9,454 nucleotides of DNA, taken from NCBI GenBank assembly GCA_902494465.1, contig CABUTH010000066.1, forward strand, positions 1-9,454. Reading direction: 5' to 3'. Every line of letters begins with the position of its first letter. Positions within the stretch are counted from its first letter, which is position 1. Positions 1 to 7,200 of the stretch are shown here, piece by piece. This stretch comes from an uncultured Collinsella sp. GTDB lineage: Bacteria > Actinomycetota > Coriobacteriia > Coriobacteriales > Coriobacteriaceae. The position numbers and the translations under genes are program-made. The notes under the pieces were generated by a model. That model was not told where the DNA came from. It was given only the letters and a program-made list of their open reading frames with translations, and did not search any database.

Positions 1-141
1 GGCGGGCAGGCTCTCGGTAGCGGACTCGACAGCCTGGGCAGCATTTGCCTCGTCGGCGGCATCGAAGGCAGCCTGGGTCATGGCCTCACGGGTCTCGTCC
101 AGAATCTCGGCGTCGGTGACGTCGGATACAGAATTACGCAT
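1..141 (-). CDS. N-terminal fragment of an unrecognised protein (leaves the window)
   Basis: This is an open frame of 47 codons reading off the left edge, so only the N-terminus is visible. It begins MRNSVSDVTDAEILDET and continues as an acidic, Ala/Glu-rich, probably helical segment with no signal peptide, membrane segment or recognisable motif. I chose the ATG at 141-139 because AAGGAA lies nine bases upstream of it on the minus strand. An in-frame ATG at 171-169 would add ten residues (MTRADKEQQY), but it has no ribosome site in its GC-rich upstream sequence. The gene is divergent from the FHA gene. Its function cannot be assigned. Acidic N-terminal extensions of this kind are common ahead of a catalytic domain, and the rest of the gene would decide. 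I am fairly sure the frame is coding, because of its ribosome site, codon use and uninterrupted frame, but not of its role. Confidence 0.65.
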   Translation of the reverse strand, partial: MRNSVSDVTDAEILDETREAMTQAAFDAADEANAAQAVESATESLPA

Positions 142-410
142 ATATTGTTGTTCCTTATCTGCACGCGTCATGAGCGCGGCATGCGGCCGCGCGGGCGTGC
201 TTGGTAGTGCGCTAATACATACAAAAACAGGTGAGAACAGAGAGGACGTAGCTCAGCTCGCTGGCGATCGCTTTGGCAGCCCTATCACGCGCCGTCCAGA
301 CGCAGCAGCTCTAAGCGATGGAGCAGATTCGCCGCCGGTTAGTATACCCGTGCTTCGCATGCCCCCACGTAAACCACAGATGACGAGGCGGACGAGGTGG
401 GCCCGGCTGA

Positions 411-471
411 TTGTCTCAATCTGTAACATCTACAGGGCGAATCTTCCTCTACGTGTTACAGATCGAGACAA
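411..471. repeat. Inverted repeat unit A (18-bp arms, 25-bp centre)
   Basis: The left arm TTGTCTCAATCTGTAACA (411-428) and the right arm TGTTACAGATCGAGACAA (454-471) are inverted copies with one mismatch, separated by 25 bp. The same family recurs five more times in the window, with the 16-bp core arm consensus GTCTCGATCTGTAACA. This unit is paired with unit B 24 bp downstream, measured core to core. Confidence 0.93.
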
Positions 472-493
472 ACGGTCGACACGGCTCACAAAC

Positions 494-550
494 GTCTCAA
501 TCTGTAACAGTTAACGAGTAAAATCGGCCCTAATTGTTATAGATCAAGAC
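494..550. repeat. Inverted repeat unit B (16-bp arms, 25-bp centre)
   Basis: The left arm GTCTCAATCTGTAACA (494-509) and the right arm TGTTATAGATCAAGAC (535-550) match as inverted copies with three mismatches. The unit spans 57 bp, the same as every other unit. It is the downstream and more degenerate member of the first pair. It lies about 45 bp upstream of the FHA promoter's -35 region. Confidence 0.9.
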
Positions 551-594
551 AGAGGGGGATTTCCGTCCAGTCCAAACCAAATCTCTCAGTCTTC

Positions 595-622
595 CTGCAA
601 TTTCGAACATGTGGCCTATAAT
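595..622 (+). promoter_or_regulatory. Probable sigma-70-type promoter of the FHA gene
   Basis: A perfect -10 hexamer TATAAT lies at 617-622. The best -35 candidate is CTGCAA at 595-600, with a 16-bp spacer, and it matches the consensus at only three positions. The leader to the GTG start would be about 100 nt. The -10 is convincing and the -35 is not, so an activator may be needed. Confidence 0.5.
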
Positions 623-716
623 GTTGCTTTAGTTACGCTATATATTGCGCAGCCATTTAATACGTCGCCCACCGGGGGCCATTAATTCCTATCGCCATAT
701 TGGCTAGGAAGCAATC

Positions 717-724
717 AAAGGAGG
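717..724 (+). promoter_or_regulatory. Strong ribosome binding site that sets the FHA gene start
   Basis: AAAGGAGG lies five bases before the GTG at 730. A longer reading from a TTG at 700 would run through this site and has no ribosome site of its own. GTG 730 is therefore the better start. Confidence 0.85.
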
Positions 725-729
725 TATCC

Positions 730-1692
730 GTGGCAGCAGAGACGCCTTGCTCGGTCCTCTATAACGATATTCGCTCGTTCGGCGGTCTTAAACATCTCGA
801 GATCGCCCGAAAGCTCATCAATGGAAACTCTTATCTCGGCAGTACCCTGCTCGAGAAATGCTCTTCCAACCGCTCGTATCTCACCCGTTACATCGTCCAT
901 CGCAAGCCTGACCAGTGCGCGCCCTCCATCTACAGCGACTTTACCGTCACCACGCTCAACCTTTCCTCGGCAATCTGCAGCAAGCTCGGCGGCGGCGAGT
1001 CCGCCTATCGGGCAATCGCCGAGCACTATCGCGGTCCGGCCGCCAACGAAATGATGTCGGCTCTCGCCAGCTACAAGCTGGACAGCCGCCTATATGCAAA
1101 TGCCCTCAATCGCATCGACAACTTTGACGGCAATGCCGTGCGCGAAAAAAGCACGCTCTTCTTGATGCTCTTTGTGGCAACGGGGGCGCTCGCCGATCCC
1201 GTTCAGGGCGTGGCCACCGTCGAGCGCTTTTGCGACAGCAAGACAGGCGGGCACTTTGGCACCACCGAAACTACCGTAGGACGTGGCTTTATGAGCAGCC
1301 TGGGGCAGCCGCGCACCGTCGCCCCTAACCTCGGTCTGCTCAGAACCCATGCCGACAACTGCGCCGACATGCAAATCCATCCCCTCACACGCGATCCGCG
1401 CGGCACCGTGATTGGTTCTTTGCCCAAAACCTCGCCCAGCATCACCGATGTAGGCGCCGACGCCTCGCGCGAGCATCTTCGCATTTGGCTCGAGGGTGAG
1501 CACTGGTACGCCCAGGGCCTTGGATCGACCAACGGCACAGTGCTCGAATCGGGCGCGGGCGACGGCGATATTGTGATTGAGCCGCCGCGCGACCAACGCG
1601 AGCCCGGCAAAGTCTATCCCCCCGTGGAAATCGCCAACAGCGACAGGCTCCATCTGGGTCTCTACACGACATTCCTTGTCATTGTGGACTAA
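730..1692 (+). CDS. FHA-domain signalling protein
   Basis: This is a 320-residue cytoplasmic protein with no signal peptide. Residues 1 to about 210 are mostly helical and I do not recognise them. Within this part, residues 143-154 form a hydrophobic stretch too short and isolated to call a membrane helix. Residues about 215-320 form a forkhead-associated (FHA) domain, a fold known to bind phosphothreonine peptides. The visible FHA motifs are I228-G229, S246-R247-E248-H249 (the SRxH motif), G265-S-T-N-G-T270 (the GSTNGT motif) and a closing NSDRLHLG near the C-terminus. The usual Arg after the first Gly is Ser230 here, and about 20 extra residues separate GSTNGT from the last strands. Because that Arg often contacts the phosphate, ligand binding may be altered. 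The gene lies 171 bp upstream of a Ser/Thr kinase on the same strand, so the inferred role is reading phosphorylation made by that kinase. I am confident of the FHA domain and less so of the partnership. Confidence 0.88.
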   Translation: MAAETPCSVLYNDIRSFGGLKHLEIARKLINGNSYLGSTLLEKCSSNRSYLTRYIVHRKPDQCAPSIYSDFTVTTLNLSSAICSKLGGGESAYRAIAEHYRGPAANEMMSALASYKLDSRLYANALNRIDNFDGNAVREKSTLFLMLFVATGALADPVQGVATVERFCDSKTGGHFGTTETTVGRGFMSSLGQPRTVAPNLGLLRTHADNCADMQIHPLTRDPRGTVIGSLPKTSPSITDVGADASREHLRIWLEGEHWYAQGLGSTNGTVLESGAGDGDIVIEPPRDQREPGKVYPPVEIANSDRLHLGLYTTFLVIVD

Positions 1693-1708
1693 CACGGACA
1701 GCGATCGG

Positions 1709-1729
1709 AAGACGGTCGCCGTCCGTCTT
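1709..1729 (+). other. Short hairpin after the FHA gene
   Basis: AAGACGG (1709-1715) and CCGTCTT (1723-1729) can form a 7-bp stem with a 7-nt loop, 16 bases after the FHA stop codon. No T-run follows, so it is not a clear intrinsic terminator. It could be a weak attenuator or a 3'-end stabiliser. Confidence 0.35.
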
Positions 1730-1770
1730 ATGTCTTCTGCCTTCTGCGTCGTAAACGACAATGCTCAGCG

Positions 1771-1831
1771 GTATACGTGGGCAGTGCGACTATCATGGTA
1801 CTTTACCGATATCCGCACTGCTCGCGTATAC
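1771..1831 (+). repeat. 61-bp long hairpin between the FHA and kinase genes
   Basis: The left arm GTATACGTGGGCAGTGCG (1771-1788) pairs with the right arm CGCACTGCTCGCGTATAC (1814-1831). In RNA of the + strand, 16 of the 18 positions are Watson-Crick pairs and the other two are G-U pairs. The 25-nt centre folds further: TATC (1791-1794) with GATA (1808-1811), and GGTA (1797-1800) with TACC (1804-1807) around a CTT loop. The structure ends 21 bases before the kinase ribosome site. Its 18-25-18 geometry equals that of units A and C of the other repeat family, although the arm sequence is unrelated. It could be an RNA regulatory element, an operator or a second palindromic repeat family. No T-run follows, so it is not an ordinary terminator. 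Confidence 0.85.
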
Positions 1832-1852
1832 GTGCGGCAACCCATGCCAGAC

Positions 1853-1858
1853 AAAGGA
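1853..1858 (+). promoter_or_regulatory. Ribosome binding site that sets the kinase start
   Basis: AAAGGA lies five bases before the ATG at 1864. An in-frame GTG at 1777 lies inside the 61-bp hairpin and lacks a ribosome site, so the longer version of the protein is rejected. Confidence 0.8.
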
Positions 1859-1863
1859 ACGCC

Positions 1864-3948
1864 ATGGATACTACCGATAGCGCCTATGGCGACAAACTCG
1901 TCCGTCTCGATACGTTCGATACCGCCGTGGCGGTCGACCCCAGCGCCGAGGACGACGCCAAACGCCGGTTTATGACACTTATTCTCCAGACGGCCCACCG
2001 CAACAACGGCAACATCGGGCACGTGCTGCGCGCGACCAACACGAGCGGCGAGGTCTTTGCCGTCAAGCTGCTCAAGGACAACGTCATTCTCTCTGGCCAA
2101 GCCCCCGACCGCTCCGCCGAGCAATCGGCCGCGCACCTGGCCAACACCGCTGCGCTGTTTGAGGAGTACCGTCATCTGTATACCGTCTCGCACCTGCGCG
2201 GATTTCCGCGCGTCTATGGCTACGGATCGTGCGAGGATGACCCGCTCATCCTCATGGAGTGGGTCGAGGGCACCTCGCTCAAGCAGGCGCTGCCCCTGCT
2301 TCCGCACGACGCCTCGGGCGGGCTGACCACCCAGATGGTCGCCGCCGTCGGAAACGCCGTGCTTCGTGCGCTCTTGATGACCCAAGGCCTCGTGAATCCG
2401 GTCATCCATCGCGACCTGTCGCCTGCCAATATCATGTTCCGCACCACCAGCCGAACGCTCGAGCAGCAGATTGCTGATTGCTCCTTTGACCCCTGCCTCA
2501 TCGACATGGGCTCCGCGACCATGGCTCTCGGCGACGACACGATCACCCGGCGCGCCGACATCTGGCGCTTTGCCACGCCCGCATACGCCGCGCCCGAGAT
2601 GCTCACGCAGGATATCGAAGGCATCGCGGCCCTTCGCCGTTCGCCGGCAATCGACGTCTATGCGCTTTCGAGCATTCTGTACCAGCTCTACAGCGGTCGC
2701 AAACCGTTTGACTTTGAGTCGACGGACGCCGCTGCAACCGGCTCGTTCTATCTCGTAAAGACCAAGACCAAGCCGGCACCGCTCGAGCCGCGCTGCGAGG
2801 GCGATGAAGCGCTCGTCCAAATCATCATGAAGGGTCTCTCAGTCGAGCAGTGCGATCGTCCCACCGAGCAGCAGATGCTCGAGGTGCTCTCGGCATACCT
2901 CACCGATGCCGAATCCGAGGGCCGCGAAGGCACAGGAGACGAGGCCGCGATTGATATCGATTCTGGCACGCACCTTAAGGTCGACGTCGCCGGCGAGCGC
3001 GCACGAGAGATCCTGAATCAGGCCCGTCACGATGCCATGACCCGCCGCCGCTTTATTATCGGCGGCGCTATCGCAGCCGTTGCGGGGCTCAGCGTTATCG
3101 GGGCGGCAACCCATGGCTTTGGCATCCCCGACTACCTTGACGGCATCCGCGGTTCACTTGACGACTACACCTGGGATCAGCTGCAGGAGATTTCGCTCAA
3201 GATTAAGGCCGCCGAGACCCGTAGCGAGGCACGCGAGATTGCCAAGCGCTATCACCTGCTCGATGCCGATGGGCATATCCCCTATCCGTGTACCAAGCGT
3301 GTCACGCTCACCAACGGGCTGCAGGTTGGCGCGCAGCTTGTGGGCATCCGCCACGATGAGCTTCTGGACGGGACGGGCAAGGCCGGACTAACGTTTATGT
3401 TCGATGCGGGTATTGCCGAGCGCAACGCTGCGGCTGAACCGCCGAGCGCCGGCTGGGCAGATTGCGAGCTGCGGGAATGGCTCAACGGCGACGGCCTTAA
3501 GCTGCTGCCCAACGAGTTGCGCGCACTCATTAAAGGGGTCAAGAAGGTCTCGAACAATGTGGGCGCCGCCAACAGCGCATCGTGCCTGAGCGAGTTGCCC
3601 GCAACCCTTTGGCTGCCCGCCATGGTCGAGCCGTGCGGTACGCAACCGCCCGATTCGTTTACCGAGGACTATCACTACCTGGCAGACATCTACAACGGCG
3701 AGGGCAAGGAGTATCAGCTCTTCCGCGAGCTCAAGGTAAGCCCGTATTCCACGAACGAGACGATGGTCCGCCAGTGGAAGGGCAAGGACACCTGTTGGTG
3801 GGAGCGCACGGTGAGCCCCGACACATCGGAGAGCGAAGGCACGCTCCATATGAACCGCGTGGGGCACGACGGCGACGTCTTTACGTACGCAACGCCTGCG
3901 GAAAAGCCAAACAAGCTAACCTGTGTGATCCCCGGGTTCTGTATCTAG
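1864..3948 (+). CDS. Membrane-anchored Ser/Thr protein kinase with extracytoplasmic DUF6273-like domain
   Basis: This is a 694-residue protein. Residues about 35-350 are a Hanks-type kinase domain: an atypical glycine loop NGNIGHV (48-54), Lys68 in AVKLL, a helix-C Glu at 100 or 101, the catalytic loop HRDLSPAN with Asp184 and Asn189, metal-binding Asp214 in DMG (a DFG variant), and APE at 243-245. All key catalytic residues are present, so it is probably active on Ser/Thr of cytoplasmic proteins. A charged juxtamembrane stretch leads to TRRRF (393-397) and one membrane helix (about 397-416). The part outside the membrane, about 485-694, resembles DUF6273 (PF19789): WADCELREWLNG at 531-542, then WLPAM and a late WWERTVSP (645-652). 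It has seven Cys and is a plausible sensor, though its ligand is unknown. There are no PASTA repeats, unlike PknB. The kinase follows the FHA gene and a hairpin lies in the gap. Kinase and topology are solid; the sensor role is inferred. Confidence 0.92.
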   Translation: MDTTDSAYGDKLVRLDTFDTAVAVDPSAEDDAKRRFMTLILQTAHRNNGNIGHVLRATNTSGEVFAVKLLKDNVILSGQAPDRSAEQSAAHLANTAALFEEYRHLYTVSHLRGFPRVYGYGSCEDDPLILMEWVEGTSLKQALPLLPHDASGGLTTQMVAAVGNAVLRALLMTQGLVNPVIHRDLSPANIMFRTTSRTLEQQIADCSFDPCLIDMGSATMALGDDTITRRADIWRFATPAYAAPEMLTQDIEGIAALRRSPAIDVYALSSILYQLYSGRKPFDFESTDAAATGSFYLVKTKTKPAPLEPRCEGDEALVQIIMKGLSVEQCDRPTEQQMLEVLSAYLTDAESEGREGTGDEAAIDIDSGTHLKVDVAGERAREILNQARHDAMTRRRFIIGGAIAAVAGLSVIGAATHGFGIPDYLDGIRGSLDDYTWDQLQEISLKIKAAETRSEAREIAKRYHLLDADGHIPYPCTKRVTLTNGLQVGAQLVGIRHDELLDGTGKAGLTFMFDAGIAERNAAAEPPSAGWADCELREWLNGDGLKLLPNELRALIKGVKKVSNNVGAANSASCLSELPATLWLPAMVEPCGTQPPDSFTEDYHYLADIYNGEGKEYQLFRELKVSPYSTNETMVRQWKGKDTCWWERTVSPDTSESEGTLHMNRVGHDGDVFTYATPAEKPNKLTCVIPGFCI

Positions 3949-3988
3949 GCGGCGGGCGTCTTGCCGTGACGGGACCCCTCCCCGGCAA

Positions 3989-4049
3989 TTGTCTCGATCT
4001 GTAACACTAGCTCGGCAGATACAGGTCTAGATGTTACAGATCGAGACAA
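3989..4049. repeat. Inverted repeat unit C (perfect 18-bp arms)
   Basis: TTGTCTCGATCTGTAACA (3989-4006) and its exact reverse complement (4032-4049) flank a 25-bp centre. The centre itself starts and ends with CTAG-type sequence, which extends the palindrome. This is the best-preserved copy in the window and lies 40 bp after the kinase stop codon. No intrinsic terminator with a T-run is seen after the kinase gene, so this hairpin would be the first strong structure in its transcript. Confidence 0.95.
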
Positions 4050-4070
4050 ACCCCAACCCCGCGAGACAAC

Positions 4071-4127
4071 GTCTCAATCAGTAACAGTAAAGGGTCAAAA
4101 ACCTCTCTAGATGTTACAGATCGAGAC
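4071..4127. repeat. Inverted repeat unit D
   Basis: GTCTCAATCAGTAACA (4071-4086) and TGTTACAGATCGAGAC (4112-4127) match as inverted copies with two mismatches across a 25-bp centre. The unit is 57 bp and lies 23 bp from the core of unit C. Its centre ends in TCTAGA, like unit C. Confidence 0.92.
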
Positions 4128-4268
4128 ATTAGCTTGCCGAGAACTTCGCCTCGTAAATGTGATTCAAGTGTGTCGATATTTCCTTGCCAATGTTGCGCAA
4201 CAGGAACCCTTTCGGCGGTCGTAACGTACGAATTGTCATAGGTACCCCTTCAACGATTGGGAGAAGAA
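4128..4268 (+). other. Leader region of the wall-protein gene
   Basis: This is a lower-GC stretch between repeat unit D and the wall-protein gene. I could not find a pair of hexamers good enough to call a promoter. It contains a 12-bp palindrome (4191-4202) and ends in the ribosome site GGGAG (4259-4263). The promoter of the wall-protein gene should lie here, or within the repeats just upstream. Confidence 0.4.
4191..4202. promoter_or_regulatory. Perfect 12-bp palindrome, possible operator
   Basis: TGTTGCGCAACA is a perfect palindrome about 66 bp upstream of the wall-protein start. It is flanked by CC and GG that almost extend it. Dyads of this size often bind a dimeric helix-turn-helix regulator. 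No regulator gene is adjacent, so this is a position worth testing and not an assigned site. Confidence 0.35.
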
Positions 4269-7200
4269 ATGGCAAAGTACGCACCTAAACACTTGGAAGT
4301 CTCAGGCGGCGCCGAGCCTCGCCCCACATTCTCGGGCCACAAGGCAACACGACTCGCCGTCACCGCGGCAACCACCATCGCTATGACTGGCTCGACGCTG
4401 CTCGCGCCGTTCTCGGCATTTGCCAACGATGCGAGTGATACCACGGCACAGGACGCGATCATGTCGCCGCTTGCTGTCCACGCCGGCGAGGCGGCAGGCT
4501 CCGCAGTAAAGGCAAACGCCCAGAAGATTGCCGACCTGCAGGCTGCGATCGATGCCGCAAAGGCTGCCGAGGCAGACGCCAAATCCGACTACGACACGGT
4601 GGCTGCCCCCTATACCGAAAAGCAGGCGGCCCGCGACAACGCACAAAGCACCTATGACGCCTCCGTCTCCGATAATTCGCAGGCAGAGGCCGCCGCGCGC
4701 GCCGAATATGCTCGCCAGCTCGATGAAAGCGTCAAGGCGGCCGACAGCGCCAGTGCCACGCTGAAGGATGCCCAAGGAAAGCTCGATGCAGCCAAGACCG
4801 ACGCCGAGGACAAGTCGAAGGTCCTTGATGCCGCAAAGCAGGCGGCAGCTGATGCGCAGGCCAAGCTCGAGGCAGCCCAGAAGGCAGCCGCCAACGCAAC
4901 GCCGGAGGAAATCAAGGTCGCCGAGCAGGCTGCCGCAGATGCGCAGGCCGCTCTGGACCAAGCAAAGGCTGCGAAGGCCGCTGCCGATTCCGCGCTCGCC
5001 GATGCCCAGCAGGCTCAGAGCGCCGCGCAGAGCGCTTACGACGAGGCGGCAGGCACGCTGGCTTCCGCCCAGCAGGCAAAGACCGCCGCGGATGGCAAGG
5101 CGGCTGAGGCACAGGCGGCATACGACAGCGCACAAGCCGATTTGGCGGCCGCAAAGGCAGGCGCCGAGGGCCCGGAGTATGACGCCGCCCAGGCAAAGGT
5201 CGATGCTGCCCAAAGCGCACTCGACCAGGCGAAAAAGCAGCAGGCGACTGCCGAAGCAGGCCTTTCTCGGGCAAATAGCGACGTTGAATCCAAGCAGGAC
5301 GCCCTCACCGGCGCCGAAAGCGAGCTCAAAGCCAAGAAGCAGACAGTCGCAGCAGCCGAAAATGATGTAACGGCAGCCCAGACGAAAGCCGATGCGGCGC
5401 AATCGGAGTTGACCTCGGCAAAGCAGGCACATGCTGCCGAACTGGAGAAGGCAAAGGCCGCTCAGAAACAAGTCGACCAGGCAAAAGCCGAGAAGGAGCA
5501 GGCAGACAAGGCGCTCGAAACCGCCAAGGTAAACCAGGCGGCCGCCGATCAAGCCGTTGTCGATGCACAGAAAGCATACGATACGTGCAAGGCAGCAACC
5601 GATAAGGCAACGACAGCGGAGGCGCAGAGCGTCATCGGCTTCTACCAGTTCATCGGTGCCAACGACGCTGCAAACATCATCTATAGGCAGAGCGATAAAA
5701 ACCCGACGACCATTGGCGATAAAAAAGACGGCACGTCACTCGACAACGCCAAGCTATCGTTTAACAAGCTGCGCGAGATTAACGAATACCGTGCAAGCGT
5801 TGGATTGAGTGAGCTTAGGGTGACGGCCGAGCAAATGGCAGTCGCTCAATCCGACTCCAATTACTCTGACAAAACGCTAGGTCACTCAGATTACGCCTAT
5901 TGTGAAAATGCCGCTTGGAACTTCAGTACTAAAGAAAACATCGCGCACCAATGGGTCGATGCTGAAAAGGAGATATTTGACGAAGCTGCAGCGAAAGCCG
6001 GCCTTGGCAACGTTGCCCCCAAAGATGCTTGGGATACTTTCTGGAGCCACAAAACCGAATTCGAAAAGCGCGGGGCAGACTTTGACACCGTCGGCCATTA
6101 TTTGAATATCGTACAACCTAACGCCAAAACCATGGGATACGGCATCAACTCGCGCGGAACCCTTTGGCCGTATGTGTTCGTCTTGGAGATCGACAGCAAT
6201 TACGGTTCGTACGAGAAAGAATACTCGATCGATGAACTCGAGAATCTCTTTGATCAGTATCAGCTGAGCCTCTCCAAAGCCAGCGAAAAGCTCGCCGCCG
6301 CAAAGACAGACCTTGAGCAAAAGCGCAGCACAGCGGCATCGAAAGCCGATGCCGTAAAGGCAGCTGAAACCCTCGTCGCTCAAAAGCAGGAAGGCATTGT
6401 TGCCGCGAATAGCGACCTTGCCGCCAAGAACGACAGCGTAGCAAGTGCCGCCGCCGCTGTTGCCCTAGCAAAGCAGAATCTCGCCAAGGCAAACGGAAAA
6501 GTTGCCGAAGCCGAAGACCAGGTCAAAGCCGCCCAAAGCAACGTGGCGACCGCAGAGCAGGTCGTCAACCAGAAACGCGCCGAGCTTAAGGCATCGAAAG
6601 AGCAAGCCGCTCAGAGTCAGAAGAAGGTTGATGACGCCAAGGCAGAGACTCTCGTAAAGCAGCAGACTCTGCAAGATGCAAAGAAGGAACTTGCCAAGTA
6701 TTCAGCCGATGTTGCTGCGGCTCAGGAGAAAGCCGACGAGGCCCATCAGGCGCTTGATGAAGCCACGGCAGCCCAGACGTCTGCCCAGAGCGCTCTCGAA
6801 AAGGCAAAGCTCGACGAGGCTGCCAAGAAGCAGGCCCTCGACACCGCGAAGGACAACGCCGAGGCCAAGGCGGCGACCGCGGAGCACGCCGCGAGCGATC
6901 TGACCACGGCGAAAAACGACTTTGCTTCAAAGAAGGCCCGTGCCGACGCCCTGAGCAATGCAGCCGATAATCTTGCCACCGCCGAGGCGGCCAAGAAGGA
7001 GGCCGACGCAGCAGTTACCGATGCCGGAGTCGCCCTTAGCACGGCAAATGATGCCATCGCGAACGCCGAGCAGGCGGTCGAGAATTCTCAGGCCGCATCG
7101 GACGCCGCTGCTGCTACTCTCGGAAAGCTCAAGTCCATCAACGTCGAAAACGGCATTGCTACTGGCTCTGACGCAAACGCGAACGATACGCTCAATGCCC

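Larger units (their letters stand above)
142..729. other. Divergent intergenic region with no convincing gene
   Basis: This 588-base stretch lies between the minus-strand gene and the FHA gene. An open frame of 144 codons crosses positions 80-514, but I do not call it. Its first part is antisense to the left-edge gene, it has no ribosome site, and its last third is a translation of inverted repeats (VSICN and VTDRDK strings). What the stretch does hold is two inverted repeats (411-471 and 494-550), a promoter (595-622) and the FHA ribosome site (717-724). I see no clear feature in 172-410. A poor extended -10 candidate for the minus-strand gene (TATTAG on the minus strand at 217-212) is too weak to list separately. 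Confidence 0.6.

Noticed and set aside
244..297. tRNA-like stretch: GGACG and CGTCC ends, a GTAGCTCAG-like D-arm start and CTTTGG in the middle
   Set aside because: It is only about 54 nt long, the D-arm does not pair, and there is no T-arm (no GGTTCRA box) or CCA. Most likely a coincidence or, at best, a decayed relic.
411..550. CRISPR array formed by regularly spaced repeats
   Set aside because: Repeats are only 16 bp, alternate in orientation, number four per locus, and have no cas genes nearby. Spacers share some sequence (CTAG ends, A-rich centre).
1765..2820. 351-codon open frame on the minus strand opposite the kinase gene
   Set aside because: It is antisense to conserved kinase motifs (HRD, APE), ends in the 61-bp hairpin and has no recognisable domain.
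3989..4049. Unit C as the intrinsic terminator of the kinase gene
   Set aside because: The hairpin is strong, but AAACCCC follows it instead of a T-run, and the arm is AT-rich compared with the real terminator at 7664-7700.
3989..4127. Insertion sequence or MITE with terminal inverted repeats
   Set aside because: There is no transposase and no clear target-site duplication at any of the three pairs. A non-autonomous element remains possible but is not supported here.
4302..5552. 416-codon open frame on the minus strand rich in Leu, Gly and Cys
   Set aside because: It is a mirror of the Ala/Gln/Lys-rich coiled-coil coding sequence, with no ribosome site and no membrane-protein logic.
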